Below the pieces are notes generated by a model. It did no database searches and was not told the origin of the DNA. It saw only the letters and a program-made list of their open reading frames with translations. From Anarhynchus alexandrinus (lineage: Eukaryota; Chordata; Aves; Charadriiformes; Charadriidae): 64,000 nucleotides of DNA. The translations under genes and the position numbers were made by a program. The stretch lies in contig VUYV01000192.1 in the NCBI GenBank assembly GCA_008711295.1, positions 682,001 through 746,000 of the forward strand, in the 5' to 3' direction. Shown here in pieces: positions 24,999 through 38,560 of this stretch. Position 1 is the first letter of the stretch. Each line of letters starts with the position of its first letter.

Positions 24999-27900
24999 AA
25001 TTAAAAATAAATCTGAAATATTTTCGTAACTTCAACTCCTCTCCTTTGATCTTGAATGGTTACTATTACATTACAATATTAAGCTTCTAAGATAGAATTA
25101 CATTCTGCATGAATGAATGAGGGAGTGAATTCTAACTTGGTTATATTTTCCTATATATTCAAATTGTTTTCTTATTACGTGTGAGCACAGGTACATGCGT
25201 TCTTAGAATGTGAAACAAAACTAAGATACTAACTCATGCTGCCAAACTGCAAAGTAAACTGTAGGAATTTTTAACAAAATCTGCAGGACTTTTTTTTTAA
25301 GTTTCCCTTGGCTTTTTGCTGCCTTCTCCCAAACTTGTCTCATCAATTTGCATGTTAAACATGTAATTAAAGTAGCAGCATTCCACAGATGCCACCATGT
25401 AAAACAACTAGAGGAAATAAAAGAGGAGGAGAAAACAAGGAAATTTAATTTTACATACACAAATAAATAGATGGCAAACATGACCATGAAAGTAGACAAG
25501 CAGATAGCAAGAGCACAGGGAATAAAAAGTAAAGAACACCATCTGGGTGTCCTGGATGGCATGAATGTTCTATCCCCTTTGTCCAGCTGGCCAGGGGCTG
25601 GGACATGGTACAGCTAACACTGTTAATGTATTTGAGAAGCTTAGCCAGCTCTGCTGCCCAGCAATCTGCATGTCTGGCTGCAGCAGGAATGAGGGCATTG
25701 GCATTTTATGTGGTAAAAATGCAGTTTCTATGAATCAGGATCGCTTTCCTATTCACTTCAGTTGGCATCAGATCAAGCCCTGAAGTTAACTGGCTCAACA
25801 TCCTCCATCATTTTGAATTAACTTCTCTCTGGATTGGTCACTTCTTTTAAGGACTAACTTCATAAAGAAGAAGATTGAAGAAAAACACAAGAATAATTTT
25901 CCATATTTGCTACTGCAAAGAAAAAGTCAAAAAAATGTTCTCTATCTCCAGAGTAGTCTACTCCAGCACAGAGTAGACATGAGGGGATTAACGTACAGCA
26001 AGGGGAATTTATATTGGATTTTGCCACATTTTCTAACAATTAGGGCAGTGAAGATTGATACAAATCACCTAAAGACATTATGCAATACTCATCATTGCAA
26101 GTTTCCCGGAACAGGTTAGAGATCTTTCGAGAGAATGCTTTAGATATAGTCAATTCTGATCCAGGAAAAATTGGACCGGTTGGAATAAGACAAGCTCTCA
26201 GAATCCCTTCTGGCTCAAATTCTTATGACTGTGACCTCCTGGGTTAAAAAAAGATGATGGATATTTGGCGAGATAACTACATTTTCCGTAGCATAACACA
26301 TCACACAGAAATATAGCCACATATGGATGCAAGTTTCAACATTTTTGTTTTAAGTTATAATGTAGCTTGCTGTCTTCAACCCTCAGTAATATTTTTCTGT
26401 TCTGCTTCTTAATTATCTCTCAGAATAATTACCATGTCATGGCTTGCAGTCTTTCCCCAGTTGTAATCACTGCTAATTTGTCTGAGAAAAAGACAGCAAG
26501 TTCAAATTTTGCGAGAATCCAAGAACTATGATGAGAGAAAAGAGCAGCATAGGATGTGGAGGTACTTTATCTGAAGTGACTCTTAAACTTTAAAATTTGT
26601 CACCGTTAAACTGTCAGCATTCTAAACATGATAATATAGTCCCAGATAGACTATGACCCTGCCTGAGCATTTTGCCAAGTCAAGAATGGTGCAAAGATGG
26701 TGGTGTTGCTACATACAGCTGCAAGGGTCTAAGTAGGTGATACTGTGTTCAAAGAAAACTACTCTGCATTTATTTTTCTGTACTATCCATGTACCCACCA
26801 ATTACTCCCTGCTATTTGCCATAGCCACATCCCAGAGAAGAAACAGACAGAGCAGAAGCCCTTTGGACTCAGCATGTGCTGACCAAGACCAAGCTAGTTC
26901 ATAAACAGGAAGAGTGTGTTGTAGCACACGACAGTAGACAGGTGTTAGTCAAGAAGGAAGAGCTTCCTTTCTAACACTGAACTACATATGATAGAAATTG
27001 TACCATACCGTCCATCGCATTTGCTTGTGTTCAGCTATAGCCCTGTAAAATGCATACATGACCTGAATATGCCAAAAGATTACTTCTGAGAAATGTGTGA
27101 CTTCATTAAATAATCCTGAAATATAATGTGCAGGTATAATTGAACCCATAGCTTTTTCCGAAGAGAATTCAAGAAACATTGCCAAATGATATGCCAATTA
27201 ATATGATCAGGAACAATAATTCTAATGATAATAGCATACAATTGTCAACATTAAAAAGTTATTTCATGCCAAATACTATTGAAATGCTTTTTAAAAAGTC
27301 AGTTTAACATAGATGTTAATATGCAAGATAAGTCAGCAACCTTTACAAACTTCCAGTTTGAGGTTGCCCGAGTGTGAAAGGTCAAACAGAGGTTAGTGCA
27401 AATTCCAGGCTGTCAAGAAATATCTGTCAAAAAATAAAGAGCAAAACTCTGCAGCCCATTTTAATTTGACATTAATGAGGGCTTTTGCCTTAAAAAGGAC
27501 CAAGAAAAGTATGCAATGTTTGTGCTGGGAGGTGCGACACTAAGACATTTAAGGCTAGATTCAGAAAATGTAGCAGGTATTTAGGTATTGTGCTACCAAT
27601 TGGTATTTACAGTGGGGTAGCCAAGAGCCTTATAAATGCATGAACCATGACACACCTTAAAACAAAAAGAAGTGGTTCATGAAAAGCACAATACTGAGTG
27701 GAAAGCTCCTAAACTAACCAAAAGGATATGCTGAGATGAGGGGAAGAACTTTAGGTTTCAAAAAGATGTACTGCTGTTCCTCAGCTTTTTAATGTTGAGA
27801 ACATCAAATTCAAATGCAAAAGTTTCATGATGCCATTGAATTTACCTTAAAGAAAAATCTAGCAGTGATAATTCTACAGAAAGCCATGAAGAACCCTTGC

Positions 27901-30900
27901 CACCTGAAGAATAATCTTACTTTGATATTACAGGGAATAAAGAAATAGATGTGGTTTGGTTAGACCAAGGTATAACTGCCAATGCCCCTTCACTTCCATC
28001 AGTTTATTTTGTTCCTTTTCACATGATCTCAAGTCAAAAATGTGTGTAGCGCCAGAAGTAGCTTGGTTTTCCTATTTGCTGGTCATTTCTTTCTTAAAGT
28101 CATGATGTTGTTTTCATTATTATACAATCTAGAGGTCATAAGTGAAAGTAATGCTATTCTAAGTACCGGATTAATCCTCTATTGAGAACTATTTAACAGG
28201 TCTCTTTTTCATCTGTTTTTCATTTAATTCTCCTTTGCTAATAATACTACAGAACATAGTCCTTTTCAGGAGTTTTGTTTCAGTACAACTCCACTGAAGT
28301 CACTGAAAGAAAACTGAAGTTAGCAGTTCTCCAAGAACAAAGGCATAGTCTTTTAGTCCCATCTTAGGACTGCTGTGAGATTGAGTGGGTGTTTAATCAC
28401 TCCTTCTAATACTAACATGTCCACAGGCATAGCTATTTATGACAGTTTTGTTGTCCTTGTTGCACTAGAATTTCTATTACTTGGCTGGTAGTAACTGACC
28501 ATGCTACTTTACCATAAGGAGTTTATTACCTGGACATGTTTGAAAACCCTGGCAGCTGGAATCAGGTTATGACCTTTGGATTTAAGCTTACATTAAGAAA
28601 AAAATTCCCATCTCTACACTTGAAGTACAGAGAAAAGCTTGACAGACACAAATCATCCACTATCTAAAATCAAGGATAAAGTTCGACCAATGTAATATAT
28701 TTAATTTCTTTTTTAAATAATCTGATACCTTCTGAATGCCTCAATTTGACATTGCCCAAAAAATAAGTATTAAAAAAAAAAAAGTCTACTTAGCACTTAC
28801 CATCAGCAGCATAATCCTACATAGAGACTGCACTCGTTCTCTTGTAGTACTACAACATGGTAGCTTATTTTTAGCATATGCATATTCTACTTAAGATAAA
28901 TCATTGAGCTTCTCAATGAGGGCTTTTCTCTCTGTGAAATGTATTAAGAGGCCAATGTGTGCTCACGGACAGGTGCCCATCACAGGCACCTAGGAGATGC
29001 CTCTTTTAGTTGAATCCAGCTGCCAGAAATAGCTTTACCTGAGATCAATAGCAATTATGGTGTCCAACTAATTAATACCTAGTCTGTATCTGTCAAACAC
29101 TGCACCTCTGTCACTGAATGGAAATCTTGTCATGTATACAGGATGATATTTCTATGAGAATAAGCCGATGACAATGCAACTGAAGTTCATGCAATTTCCA
29201 AGCCTGAAAAGCAAAGCTGGGCTGTGCATACCTCTTTGGGACTGTTCCATAGCTTTATAGTAAAAAAAACCCTAGAAATTCACGTGATCTGGTTTGAATT
29301 TGTAAGAAGAAAAAAATGCCTTCGAAAATCTCCTTTGATTTTGCCACCACCACTGGTTGACAACTGGAGAGAGGCCAGCAGAGCTTCAAGCCTTATTTAT
29401 TTTCCACAGAAATTATTCAGAAAATTTTGTGCAGTCCATAACTTTCCATTTGGGGCCTAAATGCTTTTAGTTTAAAAAGTATCTCTTCCTTTGCTAACAA
29501 ATGTTTATCCTGCATTTAGAATTGTTAGGATCTATTGACTTGTTACAGGTGCCACTGGGCCTAACCGATACCCTATAAATACTGGATGCAAAATAACATA
29601 GTTACAATGGTACCAATTTTACTTTCGGTAAATAAATTGTTCCTATAACTCTCAACTACATAATATCCCATAACCGACAATCCCCATACACCTTCCCTAC
29701 TGGGCAAGATTATTAATCCTACTTCAAAACTAAGTCTCCTAGAGAAGATGCAACTAGACCCAGAGGAAACATGTTCTAAGTGTGTGCAGTTGGGTCTTTA
29801 TCACCCATTTCATCCTTTCATTATGTTAGCTCAGAAAAGAGCTAAGCAGGCAATCTCATCATCTCGTACCTATTGGCCCACTGCACTAAAATATCTTCTC
29901 TTTATTTTGCTTATAAATAAGCTTTCTATAGTTGAGATTTTATTTTTTAAGCTTAAGACAGCACAGTCAGCTCAAGATGTCGCTGGCACCGCACCATTCA
30001 GAGGTATTCAAACCTCCCATGAGCTACTTTGGCACATGTACAGTATGCAGTGGTTTTGTTCTTTAAGTTTTTCTTAGCTCAAAAACATAAAAATGAGGTG
30101 CTTTAGAGTATTATAATTTACAAAAAGGTTCTAAGCAACTAATCCAAATAACTTCAGGATTATAAAATTTATCTCTCCCAATGTTGAAGTGGTAAAATGA
30201 GCAATAGCTCATAAGGTAATAGTAGTGTTGGAATCCATTCATTCTCCAATGACCTTCTACTGGCATTGAACTTCACTTGGCGCTGAAATGCAGAAGTGTA
30301 CCAACAGTGCTTACTGATGAAATACATAATGAATGCAACCTGCTTTTTGGAATATTTTGTACCTTGTACAAATGTTCTGCTTTTCCGATAGCTCATGAAT
30401 TCTTCTGTTGCTTGTCTGCTAGTGGAGAAAACTAATTTTTAATAATTCAAGCAGCTTTTTGTATTGCCTTAAAACTCTCTTTATAGCTTGCTTAAAGCTT
30501 AAAAAATGATCATGATCCTGATAGAAATTCCACAGCCATTAAGCCGTTAATATCCAAAAAACTAATTTAAAACTACAGAACTCATTTGACCTGCTACACA
30601 GTGAAAGCTATTATAATAGATAACAAATTATGCTGTGCAAAACTTCATCTATTTTGTAGCCTACTGTACCTGAAATAGTCTTATATTAAAAAATTTAACT
30701 CATTCAAAATAAAATTTAAGTGGTCCATGGTCATTTACTGCCTAGCCTAATTAGATTTCTTTTTCTTTTTAAGTTCAATTACATTTTCAAAATAATGTTT
30801 GTTTTCTTTCACTGATATAATGAAATAGGAATAAAGATCACCTAACACTCTAGCCAGAGGGCTCTTTTAATGCTTATAAGATGAAGAGCACACAGATGAC

Positions 30901-33900
30901 AAAAAGAAAGCACGAGAAGAGTAGGCTTTTGGTACTGACATGAAATATGCCAAATATATGACTAAGAATGTGTTTAAAAAAGAAAAAAAAGCAAAGACAG
31001 ATTGGTAAAATAAATTGGGTTTGAGGCTCTGTGAATGCACGTGTTCCACTAGGAACATCCTTATTATTTTCAGGAATAGAAAACAATATCATGAACTTTG
31101 AAAATGAAGAAAACAAAAGCTATTAAACAGGAGGATATTCTTAATCTCTAAAGGCTTTAACCAGTAGCCATTAATTCAACAGGGTCTACCAGGCTGTGTT
31201 TCTAGATACTGAGCCAAATCTGGTTCACAATACAGTTCACTGTATCCAAGAGAATCACAGAAGGGATTAATTTTACTTGTCAATTTACTGTTTTTACCAA
31301 AATCGGATAACATGCTTGTAAACTGCAACAGTTTACCAATTTGAAATGTTACATCACTGAGTTTGTAATGTTACCACACAGAACTCTACTGTGTTTGAGT
31401 TATGGAAAGGTAAGAGATATGCCAAATTGTTTACTGGTTACTTAGGCAGTCCATGAATAGCAGAAGACAACAGTCCTGCTCACAATGTTGATTTTTGTCA
31501 TCTTTTTTCTATCTTTATTTGAATAGAGAACTGAACATGAACATTCTGAGCTGAACGTGAATGTGAACGCTTGAAGTTTTCAGTATTGTGCTCATTTTAT
31601 CTTAATGTCAGTTCAAAATTTATTTGCTGGTCATCTTCTGTCATATAATCAACTAAGGGAACTAAAATTTAAAGCTAGATACTGCTTTTTAGCTTGGAGC
31701 GTGTCTCCCAATTCTGACAGAGTCAAATGGAAATGGCCAATATGATCGAGAGGGCAAATGTATTTAAAAAGGCAGTCATGTAACTCTCACAATCAGAATA
31801 ATTATCTGTAAAGTTAAATACATTTGTATAAAATATTTTTCTTTTCATGATACCACTGAGAAATTAATAGTTTATAACTACAGAGATTCTCAGAGACAGC
31901 TGTGCCTGTGATCTTGCCCTTTTATCAACAATATTAATCAAATTTCTGACAAAAAAAAATCAGGGGACAATTAAAATGTTTCAGCTCTTTGTAAAATACA
32001 TTAACAGAAAAATCCACTCCACAAATGAGTACACATCTGAGAAGAAAATCAGAGAGCGTTGTACCAAGTAAGCACCACTCTACACTTTCTGAAAATCACA
32101 TCTGAATGACATGGGCAGGGAGATCCTCTCCCCACCGGTACCCTTCCCCGCCTCATGGTCCACAACTGAAGCTGACCGGCATCCTGTGAGCTTATTTACT
32201 TCTGATCCTCCTTCTTCCCTACATTTCATCTGTACGTGCAGATTCCACCCAACTTCGCTGATTCCCAGCAGTTTATGACACCCTTTCTTGTATTCTAATC
32301 TCTTCTTCTTAGCCCTTGATCACCATGAAGCACCTCTTGGTATAATCACCCATATCATGGGTCTAGCAATTAATTAGGTCTGTCAACACTTTTCAAGTAA
32401 GAACAGTTGGTTCAACTGCGTTTTGTGCTTCTATAACACTTCATATGCGTACATTGGAAGTGTTTTACGTAAGAACTAGAAGGACAATGAAATGCCTTTT
32501 TGGATACTGAACGAGAAATTCTGAATATGTAATTATGGTCCTGATACGTAATTTTCAGGGTTGTTCAGGAAACTGGATCTTAGGAGTTTGGTTTTATACG
32601 ATTAGTCCCCCCCACTCACTCAGAAACACCCTACCATAGTCACTTACAGTATGTAAGCCATACTTAATCTTCAGAACCTTGTAACAATTTGTAAAACTAA
32701 GCTTGTGCATTTACTCATGTCCTAAGTTCAGGAGGTATAAAGCAACATGAAGTAAACCTGGGGCAACCTGCAAAAAAGCAAAGACGTCCTCACATACCTT
32801 ATACAGCAGGAGAAGATCCAAACGAAAAGGTCCTTTTTCTTCTAGGCAACTATATGCCTGGAATCTAACACAGTTCTATACAAAACAGAGTTTTTTCTGA
32901 AGTTCTGTATTCTATTTAGTGGGTTACAACAATTTAGCTCCTACCTCTGAAAAAGCTGCAAGTTTTGCAGATCTGTTGAGTATGAACAAGCTTGTCAAGA
33001 CTTACATCTGATCTTGTAACTGTAGTTAATTTGACAGAGCTGCTAGAGTAAAAGCCAAACTGACAAACTGCTGCCGAGTGAAATTACTCATTATTGGTTA
33101 AGGTTCAAGACATCTGGACAAAATATCCCAAGAACTCTGCATTTCAAAGTTGTAAAAAAACATTAAAAATTAAAAGCTACTATGCAGGTTAAGCCAATCT
33201 AATGACTCATCAAGCTCCACATTCTACTGCTATCAAGGAACTGTCACGGGTGCCAGGGAACAGATTTCCTTTCTAAAGGACAGCCCTGTTAATTTATTTG
33301 TAGGAAGAAAAGTCTTCAGTAGCTTGAGACAAGATACATACTGTAGGATCAAATAAGGGGAAAAAGCAGTAATACAACCACTACTGTGGCATGCATTTCC
33401 ATTGCCATAGAAAGGTAACTTCAAAAGAAAGGAAACTAAACAAAACAGATTGAGGAATTCTCTGAGAGAGGACAGACACTAGAGGTTGAAGATATCACTC
33501 CCAAACATTCACATATTTGCATCTAGGTCTCTCTCATCCATAAAGAGAGGGTTATTTGCTATACAAAAATGAAGAGCAAGGTATATTTTGAGGTGTGAAC
33601 ACTCCCCTCTTCCTAACCCATAAATGTACAAGCAGTCAGAAAAAAAAGATGATACTCATTTCCTGCTTGATAGTCAACTTTTCTGCTGGCCTTTTATGTC
33701 CAGTCTGAGTCACAAAACCACCAGAACTATATATTGTTCAGTTGTACCCACATCTATCCTAATAAGGATATAAAAAGATATTCAGAATTTCCTTGACTTC
33801 TTGGTAGACATAAGAATGCAGATAACTTTATTAAAAATTGAAAATCCTTGGTCACAGCTTGTGCCATCGTCTGGCCTGGAATATCAAGTCATGGAAATAC

Positions 33901-35600
33901 CCAAATATCTAATGGCCGTTTAGGAACCCGTACCTATTGAGGTTAATTCCCTGTGGACTATTTCCATGAAATCTAAAAAAATGTGGGAAAAATCATCTCT
34001 GCCACATTATTTTCTTTTCACTCTATATGAAAAAATAGGTACAAATGATTATTTTCATTTGGACAATCTGAACATCCATTTATATTACTAATAAATTTGG
34101 TCCATACAATTTTGTAATGGCAGAATCCCAATTCTGTATGCCAAACACCTCAAGGATAGGTTGTTTATTCTATTTTCCAATCATAATTAGTATTTTCCAT
34201 CTTAATGTAATTTTCTGTGAACTAGAATGGAACTCAGATCCTTTTCTTATACATTTCACAAAAAACCTCAAGATGCACAATGATTTCTGCCCCTCTCCCA
34301 ACAGGATCAAAGTTGTCTATTCATTTAAACAAGATGCTCTAGTTTTCTAGTCATGTCAGCTGAGTTGTGTCAGTTTTATTTGCCTTTTAAGTTTTTAGTT
34401 TAACACAAAAACTTTTGATGAATACTAAGACTCTTCACTTTTCAAAGACTGAACATAGCAAAATACATATTGCAAAGTCTAATACTAGCATATTACTAAA
34501 AGAACACAATAAAACTTCCATTTTACTTATAAGAGTTGAAGTTGCATTTAAACACTAAGTCCAGTTGAAGAGGTGGAAGGAGCATGATATTAAAATGTTT
34601 ATGTTACTGTATTCTGCCTGATAACCCTGTTTATCACTGTCTACAGTTCTGCAGCATCATTAGCAGTAAGTAGACAAACATCATAAACTGACTATAAGAC
34701 TTGAATGCTTCAGCACAAATAAGAATAAGTCTTCAAACCTCACTGAATTTATGTTAAAATCTCTCAATGATTTCAAGAAGATCGCACACACTATTAGAAA
34801 AGGCAGAATAGGTCCTAAATTAGCTCTATGAATCCTATTACTCTTCATAATGCACTATACTAATAAACTGTTAGAATAATCATGCTGGTGCCAAAGCTCC
34901 CATTGTCTTTAATAAGCTTTTCCATTTACAAAACAAGTGCAGTCTCATGCAGGCAGGAAGAACGTAAAAACAGAATACTTAATGGAAAGTATTAGTTCTG
35001 ATGCATCAAAGCTACTTCTGGGTCCACAGAAGAAACCAGTGCTGCAATGGCCACAACGGGACAATTTATATCATCATCTAAAAGCTAACTGGTAGGAAAA
35101 GTTCAATAAGCTTTATCTCTTAATAAAAACCTCATTCACTTGACTTGGCTTCTGTTGTCAATGTTTCACAATTCCTGTCTTAACAAGTCATTGTTCTTTC
35201 ACCGACTTCTCCAGCTTACTTAATACATTACAGCTTCACTGTGAGATCTCAACAGAAATAAGGAAGCCTTTGAATTTCAGGGACAGTGCATAGGCTTTTT
35301 CTAATAATTCAGTCTTTGATGAAATTGTTATACCATTTGTATGCAATGTTTGAGACATTCACAAAGAACATCATCATTATTTGTTCACAAACCAGAATAC
35401 TTGATCATTAAGCAATATCAAAGTGATTTTGGGGTACTTACAGTGCTGTGTCAAAAACCTGGTACCAAAATTTGTCATAAAATCTGGTTCATCAGTTTTG
35501 TAAATAAAAAGTATTTGTTGCAGAAAGTGTTCATCTAATCTAAAGTTCTCAGTATACCTACTTAGCTGTAGGTTTGAGAAAAATTTTGGGGTACATTTAT

Positions 35601-36520
35601 TGGGTTTACATGGCAAGGTTTTGGTAGAAGGTCTGCAGGGGTGGTTTCTGTAAGAAGATGCCAGAAGCTTCCCCCATGTCCAATAGAGCCAGTTCCAGCC
35701 GGCTCCAAGAGGGACCCACCACTGGCCAAGGGCAAGCCCATCAGCAATGGTGGTAACACCTCTGGGATAACATATTTAAGAAGTGTTAAAAACTGCAGCG
35801 CAAGAGCAGCCTGCAGAAAGGAGAGAGAATATCTGAGAGCAACAACCCTGCAGACACCAAGGTCAGTGAAGAAGGAGGGGGTGGAGGTGCTCCAGGTACC
35901 AGAGCAGAGATTCCCCTGCAGCTCATGGTGAAGAACATGGTGAAGCAGGCTGTCCCTCTGCAGCCTATGGAGGTCCACAGTGGAACAAGTGGATGCGCCT
36001 CGATGGAGGCTGTGACCCCGTGGAGAGCCTGTGCTGGAGCAGGTCTCCTGACAGGACCTGTGGCCCCATGGAAAGAGGAGCCCACACTGGAGCAGGTTTG
36101 CTGGCAGCCCACACTGGAGCAGGGGAAGAGTGTTAGGAGGAATGAGCCGCAGAGACAACGTGTGATGAACTGACCACAACCCCCATTCCCCATGGCCCTG
36201 AGCTGCTGGGGGGGAAGGATAGAGTATCAGAAGTGAAGTTGAGCCCAGGAAGAAGGCAGGAGTGGAGGGAAGGTGGTTTTAGATTTGTTCTTATTTCTTA
36301 TCATCCTACGGTGGTGTCAATTGGCAATAGATCAAATTAATTTCCCCAAGTCAAGTCTGTTTTGCCTGTGACAGTAATTGCTAGGTGACCTCTCTGTCCT
36401 TATCTCAACCCACAAGCATATTTTCATATTTCAGCATATTTTCTCTCCCCTGTCCAGTTGAGGGAGGGATACAACGGCTCGGTGGGCACCTGGCAGCTAC
36501 CCAAGACCAACCCACCACAG
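35601..36520 (+). mobile_element. Avian ERV-type LTR, copy B
   Basis: This copy has the same start (TGGGTTTACATGGCAAGG) and end (CCCACCACAG) as the LTR at 2031-3690 and the same order of internal landmarks. It shares the CATATTTAAG box (35771-35780), the GATTCCCCTGCAG box, the ATGTGATGAACTGAC-like box and the AAGTCAAGTCTGTTTTGCCT stretch. It is 920 bp, about 210 bp shorter than copy A after removing the CR1. Most of the difference is a 161-bp loss between CCCACACTGGAGCAGG boxes. The AATAAA of copy A is mutated here. The flanks show no clear target-site duplication and no internal retroviral genes, so it is a solo LTR. The 205-codon minus-strand frame (35562-36179) is an antisense shadow. Copies A and B lie 32 kb apart in the same orientation with no provirus between them. 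Confidence 0.8.
36081..36123 (+). repeat. Deletion-scar repeat pair in LTR copy B
   Basis: The 16-mer CCCACACTGGAGCAGG occurs at 36081-36096 and again at 36108-36123, only 27 bp apart. In copy A the corresponding boxes are 188 bp apart (3109 and 3297), with minisatellite units between them. The pair is what recombination or slippage between repeat units would leave. Confidence 0.7.
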
Positions 36521-38560
36521 TATAATTCAATCTCTCTTCTTTCCCTTCCTTAAATGCACTAATTTACAAACTAAAGATGTAAATTAACACTCACATATTC
36601 ACTGCAACTGAAATAAGTTTTAATTTTGCAACTGAACACAAGATTCCCACCTAAACAATGGAGATTTTGAGCAAGGAATTAATAGGGAAAAAATATCAGG
36701 TTATAGATGTCTGGCGTTAACTTCTTACTGTTTGTAGAGACATTCTTGCCGCATTAAGTTATAACTCAGACTCAAATTCTTGTTTTGGGAATCACTCATT
36801 ATCTTGGGTTCTCCATAGCAGAACACAAATTTATTCAACATCAGAATAAGGTCATTGTCACACCAGACCCATTTTTAGATACTTGCCACACGTTTGGTAT
36901 TGTCATATGCCTTTGTAGTGCAAGATAAAAGAACCACATTAGTAGCTGTCTCCTGAAAAGGAGCTTAACTCTTTTCAAAATTAAAAACCAATCAGCTAAC
37001 ACCTACCACAGAAATTATTTTAGAGAAAAAAATATAAATCAATCAACACATTCAAACATAAAATAAAATTTTAGAACTTGATGAGCAGGAATGTGCCATC
37101 AACCAGAAAGAAATTGCTACTGACAAAATAGAAAAGATACTTTTATTACACAATGTCAGATCATTTTGTTGGGCTTTTTCCTCTCCTCATTTCTTAGTTT
37201 CTTTCTGTGCTTCTGATCTAGAAAGCAATGTTACAGCTAGAAATACACACAAAAAAATCCATCTACAGACTGCTCTTAAGAATTTTCTGTGGTTTAAAAG
37301 GTATTAAGAATACTTTAAAAGTCTATTTCGATTTCTTTATGATTATAACGCTCTACCAAGTTTGCACAACTGATGCTTCTATGAGAATAATTATCCTGTA
37401 ATACTGTGTTAAATGACAGCAAATTTGTATTAGAGAAGGAATGCTGATATTAGACAATATTTACTACAGCAAAGTCACTTAAAACAACAGTTGTGACAAA
37501 TCAGGTATAACTAATTATACATTCTGTCTCCCCTGATTTCAGATATATTGAAACACAACCAAACTCCTGCCAGAGATTTGAGTAGAATTCCTAACAGCCA
37601 GCAAGGTAACATGGTCTTCCCCAAAGTTACCCAGCCATTCACAGTATCCTTACATCCTCCCATATCACACGAAACCTGACGGATACTCTGGAAGAGAGGG
37701 CTTTTGCATTGGTGTGGATTTTGTTTTCCATTTACGAAATCTGATTTGGGATTTTTGCTTATGGGTACGTTTACTTTGCCTTTCAAAATGCTGTAAAAGA
37801 ACTTAAGAATGTACAAGCTCCGTTGCAGACATTATGGGACTTCATCAACAACTGTTTTCCCCTCATGAAAGACAGAAGATACACAAAAATACAGGCAATA
37901 AAGTTCAGTTACAACTGAAGATCAATTTTTCCAGCATTTTCATACATCACATTGACAGCGATACTTGGAAGCTTGTGCTTTAAAAGTGGAATTAATGTTC
38001 AAAGATGGCAGTTCTGGTAACTGAAAGCAGAACAGCTAAGCTGTGAGCAGTAGCACCGTCAGGAGTCTTTTGTGAGTGGACTACAACTATGGCAAACACA
38101 CTGAGACCATCTAGTTGATAACACTGGCAATTATATGTGATTATGATACTAACTTTCTGGAACTAATGTTGCAGCCACTGACATTTATTTCATACAAACA
38201 TAATTCATTGATGAAGTGAACTGCACAGAAGTCCAAGAAGCAATTTCAGAAAGAACAAAATAAAAGGAGACATATGAAAGCCTATCTACTGTACGCATGA
38301 TTTTAATATTACCTGAAGGTTCGACATCCCCAAAACCACTCCATGCAATAAAAAGTTATTGTGTTTTCAGGAACACTGAATCATTTCTATTACTAACTGT
38401 GCACCAATCAGCAAGTTGTTTTCCCTTAATGCAGTCAACAAGCATTTGAACAGAAAAGGCGTCATACAACAAACTGCACAGAAATTGCTCAGTTGCTGAC
38501 CGTAAATCACTTAAGCCCATCAGTCAAATCAGGTCTATAAACAGACAAAATTAGTAAGTG
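36521..38560. other. Non-coding AT-rich DNA, about 2 kb
   Basis: This is spacer between LTR copy B and the ERV-L-type LTR. The longest frame is 101 codons (37511-37816, minus strand) with no recognisable domain. No RNA gene or repeat was recognised. Confidence 0.6.

Larger units (their letters stand above)
19776..35600. other. Non-coding AT-rich DNA, about 15.8 kb
   Basis: This is the longest stretch without any confidently recognised element. Contents seen are a TA/CA-rich microsatellite (24511-24556), a four-unit 11-mer repeat (24954-24998) and homopolymer runs. Short phrases resembling very old amniote repeats also occur, such as CAACTCCACTGAAGTCACTG near 28287 and AGATTCAGAAAATG near 27558. 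None of the frames (all 113 codons or fewer) has a recognisable domain. A moderately GC-richer part lies at about 32100-32340 and another at about 25560-25800. Conserved non-coding elements could be hidden here, but alignment is needed to see them. Confidence 0.6.

Noticed and set aside
30867..31116. Phe/Leu/Ser-rich minus-strand frames as membrane proteins
   Set aside because: The hydrophobicity comes from A-rich plus-strand DNA read in reverse. Two overlapping frames look equally hydrophobic, which shows composition and not selection.
35562..36179. 205-codon minus-strand frame, the longest in the window, as a gene
   Set aside because: It is antisense to LTR copy B and begins in repeat sequence. 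Related frames in copy A show it is a property of the repeat and not a host gene.
2031..36520. LTR copies A and B as the two ends of one 34-kb provirus
   Set aside because: They share orientation, but they have diverged differently (CR1 insertion, 161-bp deletion), are too far apart, and have no retroviral gene sequence between them.
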